Assembly (NCBI GenBank): GCA_024138015.1
Contig: JAMXBB010000011.1
Span: 40,230,542 to 40,294,541, forward strand
Length of the DNA stretch: 64,000 bases
Source of the DNA: Lumnitzera littorea
Lineage: Eukaryota; Streptophyta; Magnoliopsida; Myrtales; Combretaceae
Reading direction: 5' to 3'
The position numbers were made by a program, and so were the translations under genes. Positions 20,560-31,900 of this stretch are shown here, piece by piece (within the stretch, counting starts at the first letter, position 1; every line of letters starts with the position of its first letter). The notes beneath the pieces are model-generated. The model saw nothing but the letters and a program-made list of their open reading frames with translations, had not been told where the DNA came from and made no database searches.

Positions 20560-21430
20560 ACAAAGTGACCTACTTAAAGAGGTCAGGATGCTACTAAAGG
20601 AGTTTGCCATCTTGTTTCTCGAAGATTTGCAAAAAGGTTTACCCCCTCTACATGGGATAGAACATTACATTGATTTATAGCCTGATGTTGCCCTATTGAA
20701 TCAACTAGCCTATAGGATGATCCTGAACAAGCTACCGAACTATAGAGGCAAGTGAAAAAACTCATTAAACAAGGTTATATTAGAGAAAGTTTAAGCCCAT
20801 GTTTTGTGCCCACACTGTTAGTGCCGAAGAATGATAAAACTTAGAGAATGTATGTAGATAGCTAAGCTATCAAAAAGATTATCATTAAGTACAAAAACTC
20901 AATCCCTAGACTAGATGGCACGTTAGACAAGCTACATAGAGACATGTTGTTCTCAAAGATTGATCTTAAGTCAGGATATCATCAAATTCATATGAGACTA
21001 AGCAATGAATGGAAGACTTCCTTTAAGATAAGACAAGACATGGATTATATGAATGGCTAATCATGCCCTTTGAATTATTGAATGCCCTTAGTACATTTAT
21101 GGGATTGATGAATCATATGTTGAGGAATTGGATCAGAAAGTTTGTTTTGGTCTATTTTGACAATATTTTAGTATATAGTCCCAATCTAATAAGCTACATA
21201 GATCATCTCCGAACTATTTTCAAGGTACCACATGCTAAAAGATTGTTCAATAACTTGAAGAAATTTTGCTTTTGTCAAGAAGAGATAGTAGTACTCTTAA
21301 GCTATGTTGTCAATAAAGGAAGCCTAAGGGTAGATGAAGAGAAAATCCGAGCTAATGCAAAATGGCCTACACCTACCTATTGTGCCAACATAAGAAGTTT
21401 CCATAACCTAGCATCCTTTTATTAGAGGTT
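20560..21430 (+). pseudogene. gypsy reverse transcriptase with YFDN (element D)
   Basis: From about 20640 the frame carries the linker and finger region (HYIDL-PDVALLNQLAYRM, then a KIDLKSGYHQI-like segment near 20960). The palm follows: MPFELLNALSTFMGLMNHM at 21063, FVLVYFDNILVYS at about 21142-21180, and LRTIFKVPHAKRLFNNLKKFCFC. The catalytic box reads YFDN, as in element B, and the MPFGLTNAPATF motif is changed (G to E, A to L), so it is inactive. Stops before 21063 break the frame. Confidence 0.85.
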
Positions 21431-21965
21431 TATTTAGACTTTAGTACTATTGAAGCGCCTCTAACAGATCTCAACAAGAACTTCAAATTTTGATGGGGAG
21501 CTAAGAAAGAAGAGAGTTTTTTCGAGCTAAAGAGAAGGTTAACTTTAACCTCATTCTAGCATTACCTGATTTTTGTAAGATCTTTAAGTTAAAATGTGAT
21601 GCTTCTGCATTAGCATAAGAGTTGTTCTCATGCAAGATTGTCGACCTCTTACTTATTTTAATGAGAAACTCAAGAAAGCTACCTTAAACTACTCCATATA
21701 TGAGAAGGAACTATATGCACTAATTCGAGCTCTATAAACATGGCAACATTATCTACTACCTAAAGAGTTAGTCATATATGCTAGTCATCAAACGTTGAGA
21801 TATATGAAGAACCAACCAAAGTTGTTCAAGTGATAAGTCAAAAGGATTGAGTTTCTGGAAGGTTTTTCATTTATGGTTAAGTGCATGAAAGGGAAAACCA
21901 ATGTATGGCCAATGCCCTATCCAGGTGAGATGTGTTGCTTTTTTACCTACAAATGAGACTAATGG
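21431..21965 (+). pseudogene. gypsy RNase H (element D)
   Basis: The plus strand preserves an FKLKCDAS-like start (near 21590), the KLNYSIYEKELYALIRAL segment (21690-21735), WQHYLLPKELVIYASHQTLRYM, and FEGFSFMVKCMKGKTNV near 21855-21905. This is the normal RNase H order. Frameshifts and stops are scattered through it. Confidence 0.75.
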
Positions 21966-22019
21966 GATTTGCTAGTGTAAAGGAGCAATATGCTCAAGAT
22001 CCATACCTTTGTCTAATCT

Positions 22020-23225
22020 ATGCCTAATGCATTGAACGAAGAACAGTAGATGACTACTACTAAATATGGGTATTTGTTTCAAGCTAGAAAGTTATGTGTA
22101 CTAACCTACTCAACTCAAGAATTGCTTATGAAGGAGACATACAATGGAGCATTATCAAGTCTTTTTGGGGAAACAAGGACATACGAATTGTTGAAATCTA
22201 GGTTTTATTAGCCTAAGATGCTAGGGGATGTCCATCGAATTCTAGAAAGATATGTGACTTGCAAAGATATGAAGATTTGAGCTATGTAAGGAAAGGCCAT
22301 GCCTTTACCTGTTCCAACTAAACCTTAGGTTGAATTCGGTATAGATTTTGCTCTCAACCTACCTAAAATAGCCAATGGGAAGGACCTTATTATGGTGGTG
22401 ATCAATAGGTTCAATAGAATGCTACATTTTATGCCTTCCAAAAAAACTAACAATGCTTTGGCTATTTCTTTTCTTTTCTTTTTCTTACAAGAGATCGTGA
22501 AGTTACGTGGACTACCTTAAAGTATTATTTTCGATAGAGAGCTAAAATTCCTAAGCTATTTTTGAAAGACTTTGTGGTGACTACTAAGAGCTAAGCTACT
22601 ATTCAGTACGTCATGCCATCTACAGACTACTGAACAAATGGAGGCCATTAATAGAACCCTAGGTTCATTACACTAAGCTATTGTTGGAAGGAACCTATCC
22701 GAATGGGATACTTGCCTACCAAAAGTGAAATTTGCCTATAACCAATCAATTCATAGTACCACAAGTAAGACTCCATTTGAAGTCATCTATAGCTTTAATC
22801 CCAAGCTACCCCTTAACCAAACACTAATATCGAAATCCAAGCAAAGCGATCTCGATGTCGAAGGCCCAACTAAGGTTCTTTAACAAATTTACCATAAGGT
22901 TACTAAAAATTGATGCGAGCTATTGAGAGATTGGAATAATGAAGTCAAGGATGAAGGAAGAAGAATTTATTTTGACTTAGAGATCTTATGTGGTTACACC
23001 TTAACAAAGAAAGATTTCTAAGCTAGAGGAAGAATAAGTTATTTCCCTGAGCTAAGGGATTGTTCAAAGTGCTTTAGAAAATTAATGATATTGTATACAA
23101 GCTTAAGTTACCTAAAGAGTATAAAGTCTCTAACGTCTTCAATATTGCCTATCTAAGTCTATACCTACCAAAGGAAGAAGCACTAGTAGAAAACTCCATA
23201 GATTTTATTCCAAATCCAAAACAAT
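22020..23225 (+). pseudogene. gypsy integrase, all three catalytic residues readable (element D)
   Basis: The zinc domain is visible as LLMKETYNGALSSLFG and LLKSRFY-PKMLGDVHRI followed by a C-x2-C remnant (near 22190-22270). The core starts VEFGIDFALNLPKIANGKD (first Asp, about 22330) with MVVINRFNRMLHFMPSKK, then SIIFDRELKFLS (second Asp, near 22525) and an ME-AINRTLGSLH segment (Glu, near 22640). Then come FAYNQSIHSTTSKTPFEVIYSFNPKLPL and a basic C-terminus with KLPKEYKVSNVFNI-like wording to about 23150. Stops are frequent, so the copy is dead. Its wording is that of Reina/CRM-like elements. Confidence 0.8.
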
Positions 23226-23830
23226 CCAGAGGGAATGATAAGAATCAACCCCAAGGACCCCTCACTTGCTCCGAAGATAAAGGAGTAATCAACATGATCC
23301 GTTGAATTCTCTTTCAATGCCTAAATCTAGAAGAATCCAACTTGATCTGTTGAGCTAATCCGATTACATACCTAAGCTGTGGTAAGTTGAATGTCATGCT
23401 GATGTAAAGCCAAGATCAATATGAGCTATCCTACAGTCCACCTAAAGCTTAGTCTAAGACGCCACCCAAACTATTCTAAGTTGCCCAACCAATCTTGTCA
23501 ACTTGCATCAAGGACCTTTCTTTGTGTGCCCAGAGTTACTGAAGTATTAATACTAAGCTATTTGAAGTCATAGATGCTACCAACCTTCTCCTGATAGAGT
23601 AGAGGTCATTATGTGGCTTATCTTCAAAGCTCTTCCCAAGCAACACCTATCTTACTACCTGATTCATACAACTCTAATGCTAAGATATTATTACCACAAA
23701 ATGGTGCTTTAGCAAATCATAGAGGGGAGGAGGTGTGCTAACCAAAACCATCGATAGCCACTCCTTTTGGTGGTGATGGTGGCTTCATTCCGATTTCAAT
23801 TGATGGTGGAGAACTTATGCAACCCTAGCT
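23226..23830 (+). mobile_element. Purine tract and start of the 3' LTR of element D
   Basis: CCAGAGGGAA (23226-23235) is followed by TGATAAGAATCAACCCCAAG at 23236, matching the LTR start of element B (TGATAGGAATCAAACCC) over about 22 bases. This fixes the 3' LTR start. The LTR end and its target duplication could not be found; 23830 is a guess based on loss of similarity in character. Confidence 0.55.
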
Positions 23831-25160
23831 TATACCTATCACTTTCTATGAAATTTTACTCAATTGTTCCTTTCTAAATTTTTCCTAAGCCCCTAATTGT
23901 CTAAACTTTGCCAAGATGGTCAGTTGGTATTTTTATAAACCAATTTGAGGTGATTTGCTTTTGGTTTTTCACTACAAACACTTGGTAGTTGCATAAATAG
24001 ATGTCAAAGTGTTAGAGTTCATTCCTCAGGGAGCATTTTTCTTATTACCATGCATTTTTCTACTAATTTTCCATATATTTATTTATTTATTTAGTGGATT
24101 TTGCGCATTTTTTGGTATTTTTAATAATTACAGATACAATAATTGGATTTTAATTATATCCAATATCTATACATGTCTTTTACATATTAATTATATCCAA
24201 TATAGCATATTAGATTGTAGAGATTCCTATCATGAACTAATCAGACTCGCATCTTTAGCTAATTTCTAACCTTAAAACCCTCTCTACCCGAGTTGCTTCT
24301 AATAAACATCATACAATCGTATGACACTCTTGAGCCCCACTATTAGGTTGTCCTAATCCAAAAAAACCAGCTACTAAATGTTTTAGCTAGCCAATTTTCC
24401 CTAATTTTGTCAACCAATCATATTGCATGCTTTCGCAAACTCTACAATAAACTCTAATAATAACTTAATCACCAGTTTATCAAATTAAAGTAGATAGGAT
24501 AAACAACATAGTTAAATTACAATATGGAAAATTATGGAGTGAATTTCATTAATAAAAATCACCCTAGAACATAGGATTTAACAACAATTTACAAAGTAAT
24601 CAAAATAAAGCATGACACAATACAAAAGAAAAGAAGAGAGAAGCCTCCGTTGCAATTCTATATCCTATTAACTTATGTTCAACGAGCTTTTTCTATAACC
24701 CTAAGTCTAAATGTCTGTTTATAAGAATGGGCCTAGAACTATAAAGAAAATCTAACAAAAATAGAAGATTTAAAAATCATTACAAGTCCACAGTAGAGGT
24801 ACATGGTTATGAAGCTTAGGAATGTGCTTGCACTTCATCCAAAATCTTCGAAATTTCAATAGAATTAAATAACAAGGTGATCATCGATAGGGACCACAAT
24901 CATGGTCCTAGACCATGGTTTTTACTAGACTTCTTTTCTTGCTTGAAATTTGTCTACTTCACTCCTTGATCAATGCTTTTGTCTAAATTAACTTCGAAAA
25001 TTGATAAAAAAAAACCTTTAAAACTCTACAAAATGCCCTTAAAGTCCCTAAAAATAAAATTTAAACTAATCAAGCTTAAAATATCATAAAATTAACTAAA
25101 TTAACATCTAAAATATCATTAAATAACTATAAAAAAATGTATGCTAAATTCACGTTATCA
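23831..25160 (-). mobile_element. Probable 3' LTR of element F
   Basis: The right edge is defined: the plus strand ends CACGTTATCA at 25160, followed by AATGCCTCCATACTTAAGCT. On the minus strand that is a purine-rich AAGTATGGAGGCATT followed by TGATAACGTG, the arrangement seen at the 3' LTR of many plant gypsy elements. The left edge was not found. The DNA is AT-rich and noncoding. Confidence 0.5.
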
Positions 25161-25180
25161 AATGCCTCCATACTTAAGCT
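25161..25180 (-). other. Polypurine-like tract of element F
   Basis: On the minus strand AGCTTAAGTATGGAGGCATT abuts TGATAACG. The wording CTTAAGT-TGGGG-TTTGATA is common before the 3' LTRs of Athila-like and related plant elements. Here the G run is interrupted. Confidence 0.45.
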
Positions 25181-25626
25181 TTTGCTTGAAGTAAGGACAA
25201 GATGATTATAACCAGTCTTAAAAAAGTGCACCTTCAAATTTGAATAGTTTAACAAAAATCTTTCCTAATCACGTTTTTTCCTTCATTTCATCATGCCTTT
25301 AGAACACTTGGGTACTAACACTTAAGAACCATTGAATCTCATTAATCAATCTAAATAGTTTAGAGCTAGCTACATTACTTAAATAGAAACTAAATTAAAG
25401 ATTAAAATAAATATAAATCAATTAAGAAAAAGTTATAGAGATTTCCTCATTTTAATTCAAAAGGAGAGAAATCTTCTCTAATTATTTTAACTTGAAAAAC
25501 TAGACTCAATACATATTATGTCAATTCATCATCTGATTGTCCCTTTACTTCTTTCACGTTTCATTAGGAGGCTTTTTATATTAAAATCAATTTTCTTTGT
25601 TGAAGCTTGATTAGCAATAGGAAAGC

Positions 25627-25815
25627 ACTTTGCTCTTCTGAAAGACCAAAGTCGATCCTTACTAAATTAGCCTATTTAATTACTTTAGCAATTGTCAAGA
25701 GGAAGGCACCTTGCTTTTCTAAGGAACCGAGACTAATACTTAACAACTTCAATTGAATTTACTTTTAAGAGTCTCACTCTTCTAAGGAACCTAAATCAAT
25801 CCCTATCAATTCTTA
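25627..25815. repeat. Three degenerate tandem copies of about 60 bp
   Basis: Units begin GCACTTTGCTCTTCTGAAAG (25627), GGCACCTTGCTTTTCTAAGG (25704) and TCTCACTCTTCTAAGGAACC (about 25771). Each continues with a purine-rich ACC-A-A-T-ATCCTTA-like tail. Divergence between units is high. They lie between the polypurine tract and the decayed ORF of element F, in 3' noncoding DNA. Confidence 0.5.
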
Positions 25816-25902
25816 GCTATTGTTTTAATTCACTTATGCAATTAGTATCTCCAAGTATTTTGATTTTTCAAACAATTTTCAAAGGATAAATCTCCTTTGT
25901 CC

Positions 25903-25904
<2 letters not shown>

Positions 25905-25932
<28 letters not shown>
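25905..25932. repeat. AT dinucleotide microsatellite
   Basis: About 14 TA/AT units in a row. Others of the same type are at 29457-29473 and 39550-39573. Confidence 0.9.
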
Positions 25933-25940
<8 letters not shown>

Positions 25941-27150
25941 AGAAGGATAGATAACTATTTTCTATAATCAAGCTTAGAAATCAAAATAACTAGTCTTTAT
26001 CCCATTCATATCCATCGTAATCCTGAGTCTAAATCTAAGCTTAAGCAATGAGAAACTCTGAATCCTAAAGATCTAATCACTTAAATTCAACAAAATATTC
26101 TAAATTCATAAGGAATTTAGGTAAACTCAAAAAATATTTATGCTTACTTAATGTATATAAGGGTTGCAAATTCCTAAGATTAAAAAATAAAATTGTCAAA
26201 AGCTTAAGTGAGTAAATATTAACATACATAATTTATCTTTACCCCTACACTTAAGTTGTATGTTGCCCTCAATGTACATATACAATGCAAATCAAAATTC
26301 GAGGGGAAGAACCATAAAAATAATAAAGAGAAAAAGAACTAGGACTTTCTCGATTTTAGCATTGTTCCTTATGAAAAATTTGAAGTTCAAAATATGAATT
26401 CCATTAAATTTTTAAATGCATGGTTTTCTAACTAACTAAAAAATGAAAAGAAGAAGTTAAACTAATCAATATAACTAAATAAAACTATTGTTGCTAATTC
26501 AAGTATCCAAGTATAATCTCCTGCAAACTTACAAATCATCAAAAGATAAAATGGTTCAAGGACAATAAAAAGTTAGTTAATAATATGGTCATCCAAAATA
26601 GAAAAAGTAAACCAAGTCTTTAAAAAATGAAAATGGAAATATCACTCTTCATTCCACTCCTTTACCTCTAACATGGTCCTTAGCAACAACCCTACATTAG
26701 GCCGCTTCCTTGGCAATTTGGCCTTAGCGACTTGACTTCTTTTAAGCTCAACTGTAGCTTTGGTAGCCTTGGTTTAAGCCTCCTAAGTATTTCTCTTTAT
26801 AGGGGTGGGCTTCATATCACTATCATTTCTACTTGTGTTCTTTCTACTAACCTAACTAAACTTTAGGCTTGCAAAAAGGTCTTTGAAGTTTAGGTTTTCA
26901 AGTTGCATATTTGCAAAATAGCAACTTGTTGGCTTTAGAAATAAAGAGCAAAATCTTACAAAAGCCGCATTGAACATAGGTAAAGAAGAGCACTCATGCT
27001 TTTGAATTATAGACGACTTTTCTCTATATCATGCATGCCTTAGTACAACACAATCTAAGAGTTTACCTTCCTACCCATCAGCCATTAAGTTGCTATTAAC
27101 CTCCATACTAATCATCCTGCTTCTCAGGGTAAGGGTTAACCTTTCCTTTT
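25933..27150 (-). other. Internal noncoding DNA of element F
   Basis: AT-rich. A CCCCTACACTTAAGTTGTATGTTGCCCTCAATGTAC segment straddles 26240-26275 and echoes the tract at 25161-25180. A weak minus-strand Lys-rich frame (26640-26800) might be coding debris, but nothing can be named. Confidence 0.3.
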
Positions 27151-27960
27151 ACCTTACTCTCGTTCTCCTCGACTCCCTTCTCTTCATCATAAAAAAGATT
27201 CCCTCATCTATGGAAGCGATTAACAATAACCTCAGCATCCCAAACGAATAATTTGTTATTATACCTCTCCCAAATTCTATCCGCGACAAACTTATTATTG
27301 CCTAATAAGACCTTAAGATCAATCACTCTAGTAGGTTTGGTCCATTCTATAGGGAAGTCAAGGTCTTCGATTGGCCTAACAACTGACCATTTCCATTTTT
27401 AGTGATAAATGAATAACTCCAACTCGAGCAAATTTCTTCTTTTAGGTTGGGCATACAAATAATACCACCCTTCACGACATTTTACCGCCAAGAAAATGTT
27501 TAAACAATTTAGCAGGTCGGGGGGGGAGGGGGGGCGGGTTGAGGTGAAGGGTGCCTTAACTTCTAATTTCTAACAAATTGCTTCAAAAGCAATCATCCAT
27601 CTATAAGAATTTAAGGGTAGCATGCTAAGGCATCCTATGATAGATAAGAAAATGATAATTCAAAGGGAGAAAAGGGAATACAAAGACCATCATGGAAGTA
27701 GTTTTCAAATAAAGTGAATTGCCTTTCACCTATTAAAGTAATACGCTCATGCACTTCAAATCTCTAAACCTTCTAACTATAAGGAACATACCTAAGGTAA
27801 TCGCACAATTTACCAAATTCCTTATCAAACATAGTACTAGAAGCACCATTAGGGGATAAGTCATATTGAATCCCAAAGTATAAATACTCGTTTTAGAGTC
27901 GATGCTCCCTATCTTCTGGATACTATGCTAAGGGAATTATGTCAATCCTCTTAAAATGAC
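27151..27960 (-). pseudogene. Decayed ORF resembling the plant 'putative gypsy type transposon' domain (element F)
   Basis: The minus strand reads HFKRIDIIPLA, then FGIQYDLSPNGASSTMFDKE and FEVHERITLIGER, followed by FENYFHDGLCIPFSPFELSF, the shape F-Y-F--GL--PL-PF seen in Pfam Transposase_28 (PF04195) proteins. After a frameshift at a poly-C/poly-G run (27519-27537) it continues LNIFLAVKCREGWYYLYAQP, then K-KW-W-VV and LDFPIEWTKP, matching the domain's later F---K---GWYYF-AR-----G-----K-WK-KFFFV and G-P--W parts. A further 50 codons (VIDLKVLLGNNKFVADRIW) follow. This is recognition by eye; the role of this domain in plant elements is unclear. Confidence 0.5.
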
Positions 27961-29340
27961 AGATATATTCTCTTTCACCCTCACTAAACTCTGATAAAAA
28001 CTCCTATGAGTCTTCTTCTTCAACTGTGTGAGGAATTACTATGGATGAATAGATGCCATAACTTTAGGAGAAGAGTTCAATGCATTACGAGATATTAGTA
28101 CGTAGAGAACTAGATGGTTGAACAAAGGGAATCAAAAGATGTTGAAAATTGAGAGGAAAAAGTAAGCAAGGATGATGAAAGATTGAGAAAGGTGTGAGAA
28201 AATGGGAAAAGGAAGTTTAAATAAAGGTAAGAATATCAGGATCCATAAAATCAATGCAAACATATTACAAGCTTTAAATAGTGCCACATAAAAATTAATG
28301 GCTAAGATTAATTTAACTCCTAACAACTTACGCCTCACGCTTATCATTCAAGCATGAATCACAACCTGTGTACAAAGCATTACTAGCTAGAAACTTGTTA
28401 GACATGCTTACTAGACAAAAATGAGACAAGTAATCAAATCAAATTCAATAAATTAGAGCATCATGGGACAAAGAGGTTGGGTAAAAGTATATCACATAGT
28501 AAGGAACTCAGACAATACATTATTTAAGTTAGAGAACTAAATTTTCATGGTAAGTGCGAGCATTTGAATGAATCAAATTGCCTAGCATCATAATAGATCA
28601 AAACTACCTCATTACCTCCTTAACTTACATTAAGGATTAGGGATCCCATTCTAAGCTCTATTATCCTACTCTCCTTGATATGCTATAGTTCATATGAAGG
28701 AAAGTCAATGGGTAATTATTGATAGGAATCTTCAGTTATAGGCTCATAAAGGCCCGATATGGCTTTTTAGGCCTGCGACCAACCTCTTTGAAGCCTCCAA
28801 CCTAAATCTACAAGTTAGACATTACTTATATAGAAGACATTTATGTGCTCCTATAACATGTTGTTCAAGATAAAGGAGTTGAGAACTCTCTAGAATAGCT
28901 CGAAAAGGAGTTACCTCAAGCCCCGTCATTTGACTTAAGTCCAATGTTAAAAATTTAGGCCTGCAAATATTCAAACTAAGATAAGAAGCATGAATGGTTT
29001 AGCAGTTGCTACACTAGTAACCACTTACTACCCCCATATCCCTAAGAATAAGGAAGTGGTCCAAAATCCAATTCCCCATGTGACAAATGTACAAATTAAA
29101 TGCAAGAAGGTTACAAGTCGCAACCTATAATTATAGCTCGAAAGTCTACGATGACTTCCTCTTGGCCCCTTATTCTCTTACTCTTTTTCTAAATTCTATT
29201 TCTTTTACACTTCACTTACTTAAACATTAAAGTAGCAATGTCTAAGTTGCCTTGCCACGCCTATAGGTTTGTTTCCTTTCTCTTTGTAGGCCAAACTCTT
29301 TTAAAACCCAAGTTCACATATACAAATTCCAACAATAATA
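27961..29340. other. Noncoding DNA, no gene seen
   Basis: No supported frame; the minus-strand frame at 28132-28347 is low-complexity Leu/Phe. An LTR-like TGATAGGAATC starts at 28719, but only its first 11 bases match the other LTRs, which is weak evidence for an LTR start. Confidence 0.35.
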
Positions 29341-30230
29341 ATAGCATGTAACTTTTAAAAAAAAATAATAGCTAAAAGACATTAGTTGTAAATTTCAAAT
29401 TATGCAAAAAATTTCTAATGACTCAATATTAATATCAAAGAGACTCTACTTAATAATATATATATATATATAACAATAAAAGTATGATAACTAAAAAACC
29501 TTGATAACTATATATTATAATATGTTTTTTAATAAAAATTTAGAATATTTGTGAGATTGTGAAATCAAATTAGAATATAAATAAAATGATAAATAATAAT
29601 ACCCTAATAATAATAGATTTAAAACATATATTATCAAATCTTGTTAGATGTTGAAGTACTTATATTAGTGATTATACGATTTTGTTGGATAAGCAAATCT
29701 AAGATAATTTGTGTGAGAATAGGGATATATAATATTTGAGATTATAAATGAATTCGTATTAAAAATCGATCCAATCAAATCTTTTATAGATTAAGGTTTT
29801 TTTTTCTCAACTTTTGAAATAAATAATAGATGAAGGTGTCCGTTGAAAATCCCCCTTAAAGTCGAAATCATTGATTTCTAGAGTTGAGACTTCGGAGATT
29901 CTAATTTTTTTAAATGCTTCCAAATATAGAAAAGAGATAGAATCTAAATTACTTGATCTAGTCTATCAAATATGATGATAAGATTAAAGTCATATCTACA
30001 ACATAAAATGATCTATTTGATGCTATTTACTTATATGAATTACTTAATTCACATAACATATAAAAGCCTAATTTAATTTTTTTCGCAAACATCTTCTCAT
30101 CCCAACTTTAATTCAATAATATTCCATGTCTACAAAATCAAGAAAAGATGACATGGACAAAAGATTTGGACGAGGGTAAGGGGGAAAAAGGGATAAAAAA
30201 AATCCGGGTAAAATTAAAACCGTAAAGGGA
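29341..30230 (+). promoter_or_regulatory. Upstream region and putative TATA box of the 30.4-kb gene
   Basis: AT-rich DNA without coding sequence. ATATAAAA at 30057-30064 is the best TATA candidate; a start of transcription about 30 bases later would give a 5' leader of roughly 270 bases. An upstream hairpin-prone GAAATCATTGATTTC lies at 29865-29879. No transcript evidence is available. Confidence 0.35.
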
Positions 30231-30356
30231 GTGGAAAATCGAATGAAGGAAACTTCAAAGGGAATTGTGCGTAATAATATCAGAATCGTCGGTTCCTGTT
30301 TCTTTGACTCCACACCAAGTCGTCCTTCTCTGCTATCTTCCTCTTCCTCCGATCAA

Positions 30357-30941
30357 ATGGCGCCCGCTGCAACCTGTCGTCTCCTGACCCTCCTATTCTC
30401 GATCGCCACGATTCTCTCCGTTCCGGTTGCAGCAAGACCCTGCAAAACCCTATTCATCACCTCCTATTCATTTACCCTGACAAAACACCCCCGCTTTGAC
30501 GCTAACCCTAACCCTAACCCTGGTTTCAACCCCCAATTCGTCACAATCTTCACAGCCACATCCACTCTTTCCCGATTTCACCCTAGACATTCTCTTTACC
30601 TCGTTGATCGCCGCTATTTCCCCTCCGGAGAGATCGAACGCCCTAAATCTGATCAGCAGCGGGTGCAGCCACAGAGTTCCTTGGGTTTCGGTCTCTTTGA
30701 TGTTAGCTCTTTACGTGATCGCACCAAGGACATCCTCAGCGTCGTTGTCGCCTTGCTTTTCGGTGTCGGCTGTGGAGCTCTCACTGCTGCAACCATGTAC
30801 CTTGCATGGTCGGTCTTCGCCAATGATCGTGTCGAGGATTCTGAGTCTGACGGTGATTACGATGCCATCGAAAGCCCTAAGAAGATGGGTTATGTTACCA
30901 TTCCTACTGCTGATTCAGTTCCCGGCCCAACGAAGGCCTAG
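30357..30941 (+). CDS. Plant secretory-pathway membrane protein of unknown function, 194 aa
   Basis: This is the only intact plausible host gene. The ATG at 30357 is preferred over the in-frame ATG at 30231, because it begins a clean signal peptide (residues 1-26, MAPAATCRLLTLLFSIATIL then SVPVAA). A conserved RPCKTLFITSYSF block follows (28-39), then a Pro/Asn-rich stretch with repeated NP (50-58) and a variable luminal region. A conserved SSLRDRTKDILSVV leads into one membrane span (about 126-154, Gly/Ala-rich), and an acidic tail ends with KKMGYVTIPTADSVPGP. I recognise the outline from uncharacterised angiosperm proteins with the same RPCKT, RDRTKDILSVV and KMGYV blocks, but know no function. 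Likely single-pass, N-terminus in the lumen. GC content and codon use differ sharply from the surrounding repeats. No intron is needed in the coding frame. Confidence 0.85.
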   Translation: MAPAATCRLLTLLFSIATILSVPVAARPCKTLFITSYSFTLTKHPRFDANPNPNPGFNPQFVTIFTATSTLSRFHPRHSLYLVDRRYFPSGEIERPKSDQQRVQPQSSLGFGLFDVSSLRDRTKDILSVVVALLFGVGCGALTAATMYLAWSVFANDRVEDSESDGDYDAIESPKKMGYVTIPTADSVPGPTKA

Positions 30942-31900
30942 GGTTTGTATTTACGAAGCGCCTTGACATGTCATGTTTATCTGGAAAAAAATAAGCTTAT
31001 AGTTGTGCAATCTTGCATATCATTTTTCTTTGCTCTAAGTTAAATGTTTATGGATGACTGGTGTGTTATGGCTTATGTGCGGAGCTTTGAAAATTAATTT
31101 CTCTCGTGTATTGTCGATGTACTTGGTTCTATAACATTGCCAATTAAATGTAATACTCGTCTTCTTGTTTCTGGCTTGCTATACTACAATTACATTCTCT
31201 TTCGTTTCATTAGGTGTGATTGCTATGCAGATTATGTTTCCCAAACATCCTTCGATGTTTTTAATTTATCTTTGTGTTCTGTTATGGCAGTGATTAAATG
31301 AACGGAAAATGTGAAAATGAAGTAAGTAATTTTCTCTTCTGAGAAGTACAAATTATGTGCCACATTTCAATAACTTAAACTTTTCTGATTGAGGATACAG
31401 GAGCACTAGCTCTATATCCTAGAACATTGACTAGTGGTTTATCTTTAACTAGAATCTAGGGGTGGTAATAGGAAGGATGGATTGCTCTCTAAGGGAATTA
31501 TTGATTTTCTCCCTTTGGTTGGACCATAGTTATGTATGTAAATTTTAAGTTTCTTTTGGATTGTTCTTAATAATTTCCTGTTGGCCTTAAAGCTCCTCTG
31601 ACCTGTCATGTTAACTTTTTAGCTAGTTTACCTTGTTATGTTCTTTGGATTAAATATCTAAGCTTAGCTTGCCAATTGGCCTTTGAAATTGTACAGTGGA
31701 GGAGCCATGCTTTTGTTCTTTCAATGTAACTTCTCCATTGAGTTCCAAAACCTAGTTTGCTTATTCTCTTTTTTCTGGAAGCATTGTTGCCCCCATGTTT
31801 CTAAGTTGGATAATTAAGGAGCTTGTGCAAGGAATTTTGTGAACTTTCATGAAGAAAGAATGAAATTGCTTCATTGATGCAACTCGTATGATTAGAGTGA
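30942..31900 (+). other. 3' flank of the gene, probable 3' UTR and intergenic
   Basis: No coding frame. AATAAG-like signals occur at 30990 and an AATTAAATGTAATA word at 31142-31155, so a poly(A) site between 31000 and 31200 is plausible. The sequence is less AT-extreme than the regions beyond 33 kb. Confidence 0.35.

Noticed and set aside
24009..24269. Plus-strand hydrophobic 86-residue frame that could be read as a small membrane protein
   Set aside because: It lies in AT-rich LTR-like DNA next to a purine tract, where hydrophobic frames are expected by chance, and has no recognisable family.
28719..29300. Possible LTR starting TGATAGGAATC
   Set aside because: Only the first 11 bases match other LTR starts, with no purine tract before it and no second copy.
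30231..30356. Upstream extension of the intact gene by 42 residues
   Set aside because: The extra residues would bury the clean signal peptide starting at 30357, and the segment looks like 5' leader.
30496..30966. 156-residue plus-strand frame overlapping the intact gene
   Set aside because: It is the alternative frame of the 30357-30941 gene, with the telomere-like repeat producing a TLTLTL run; it lacks the signal peptide and conserved blocks.
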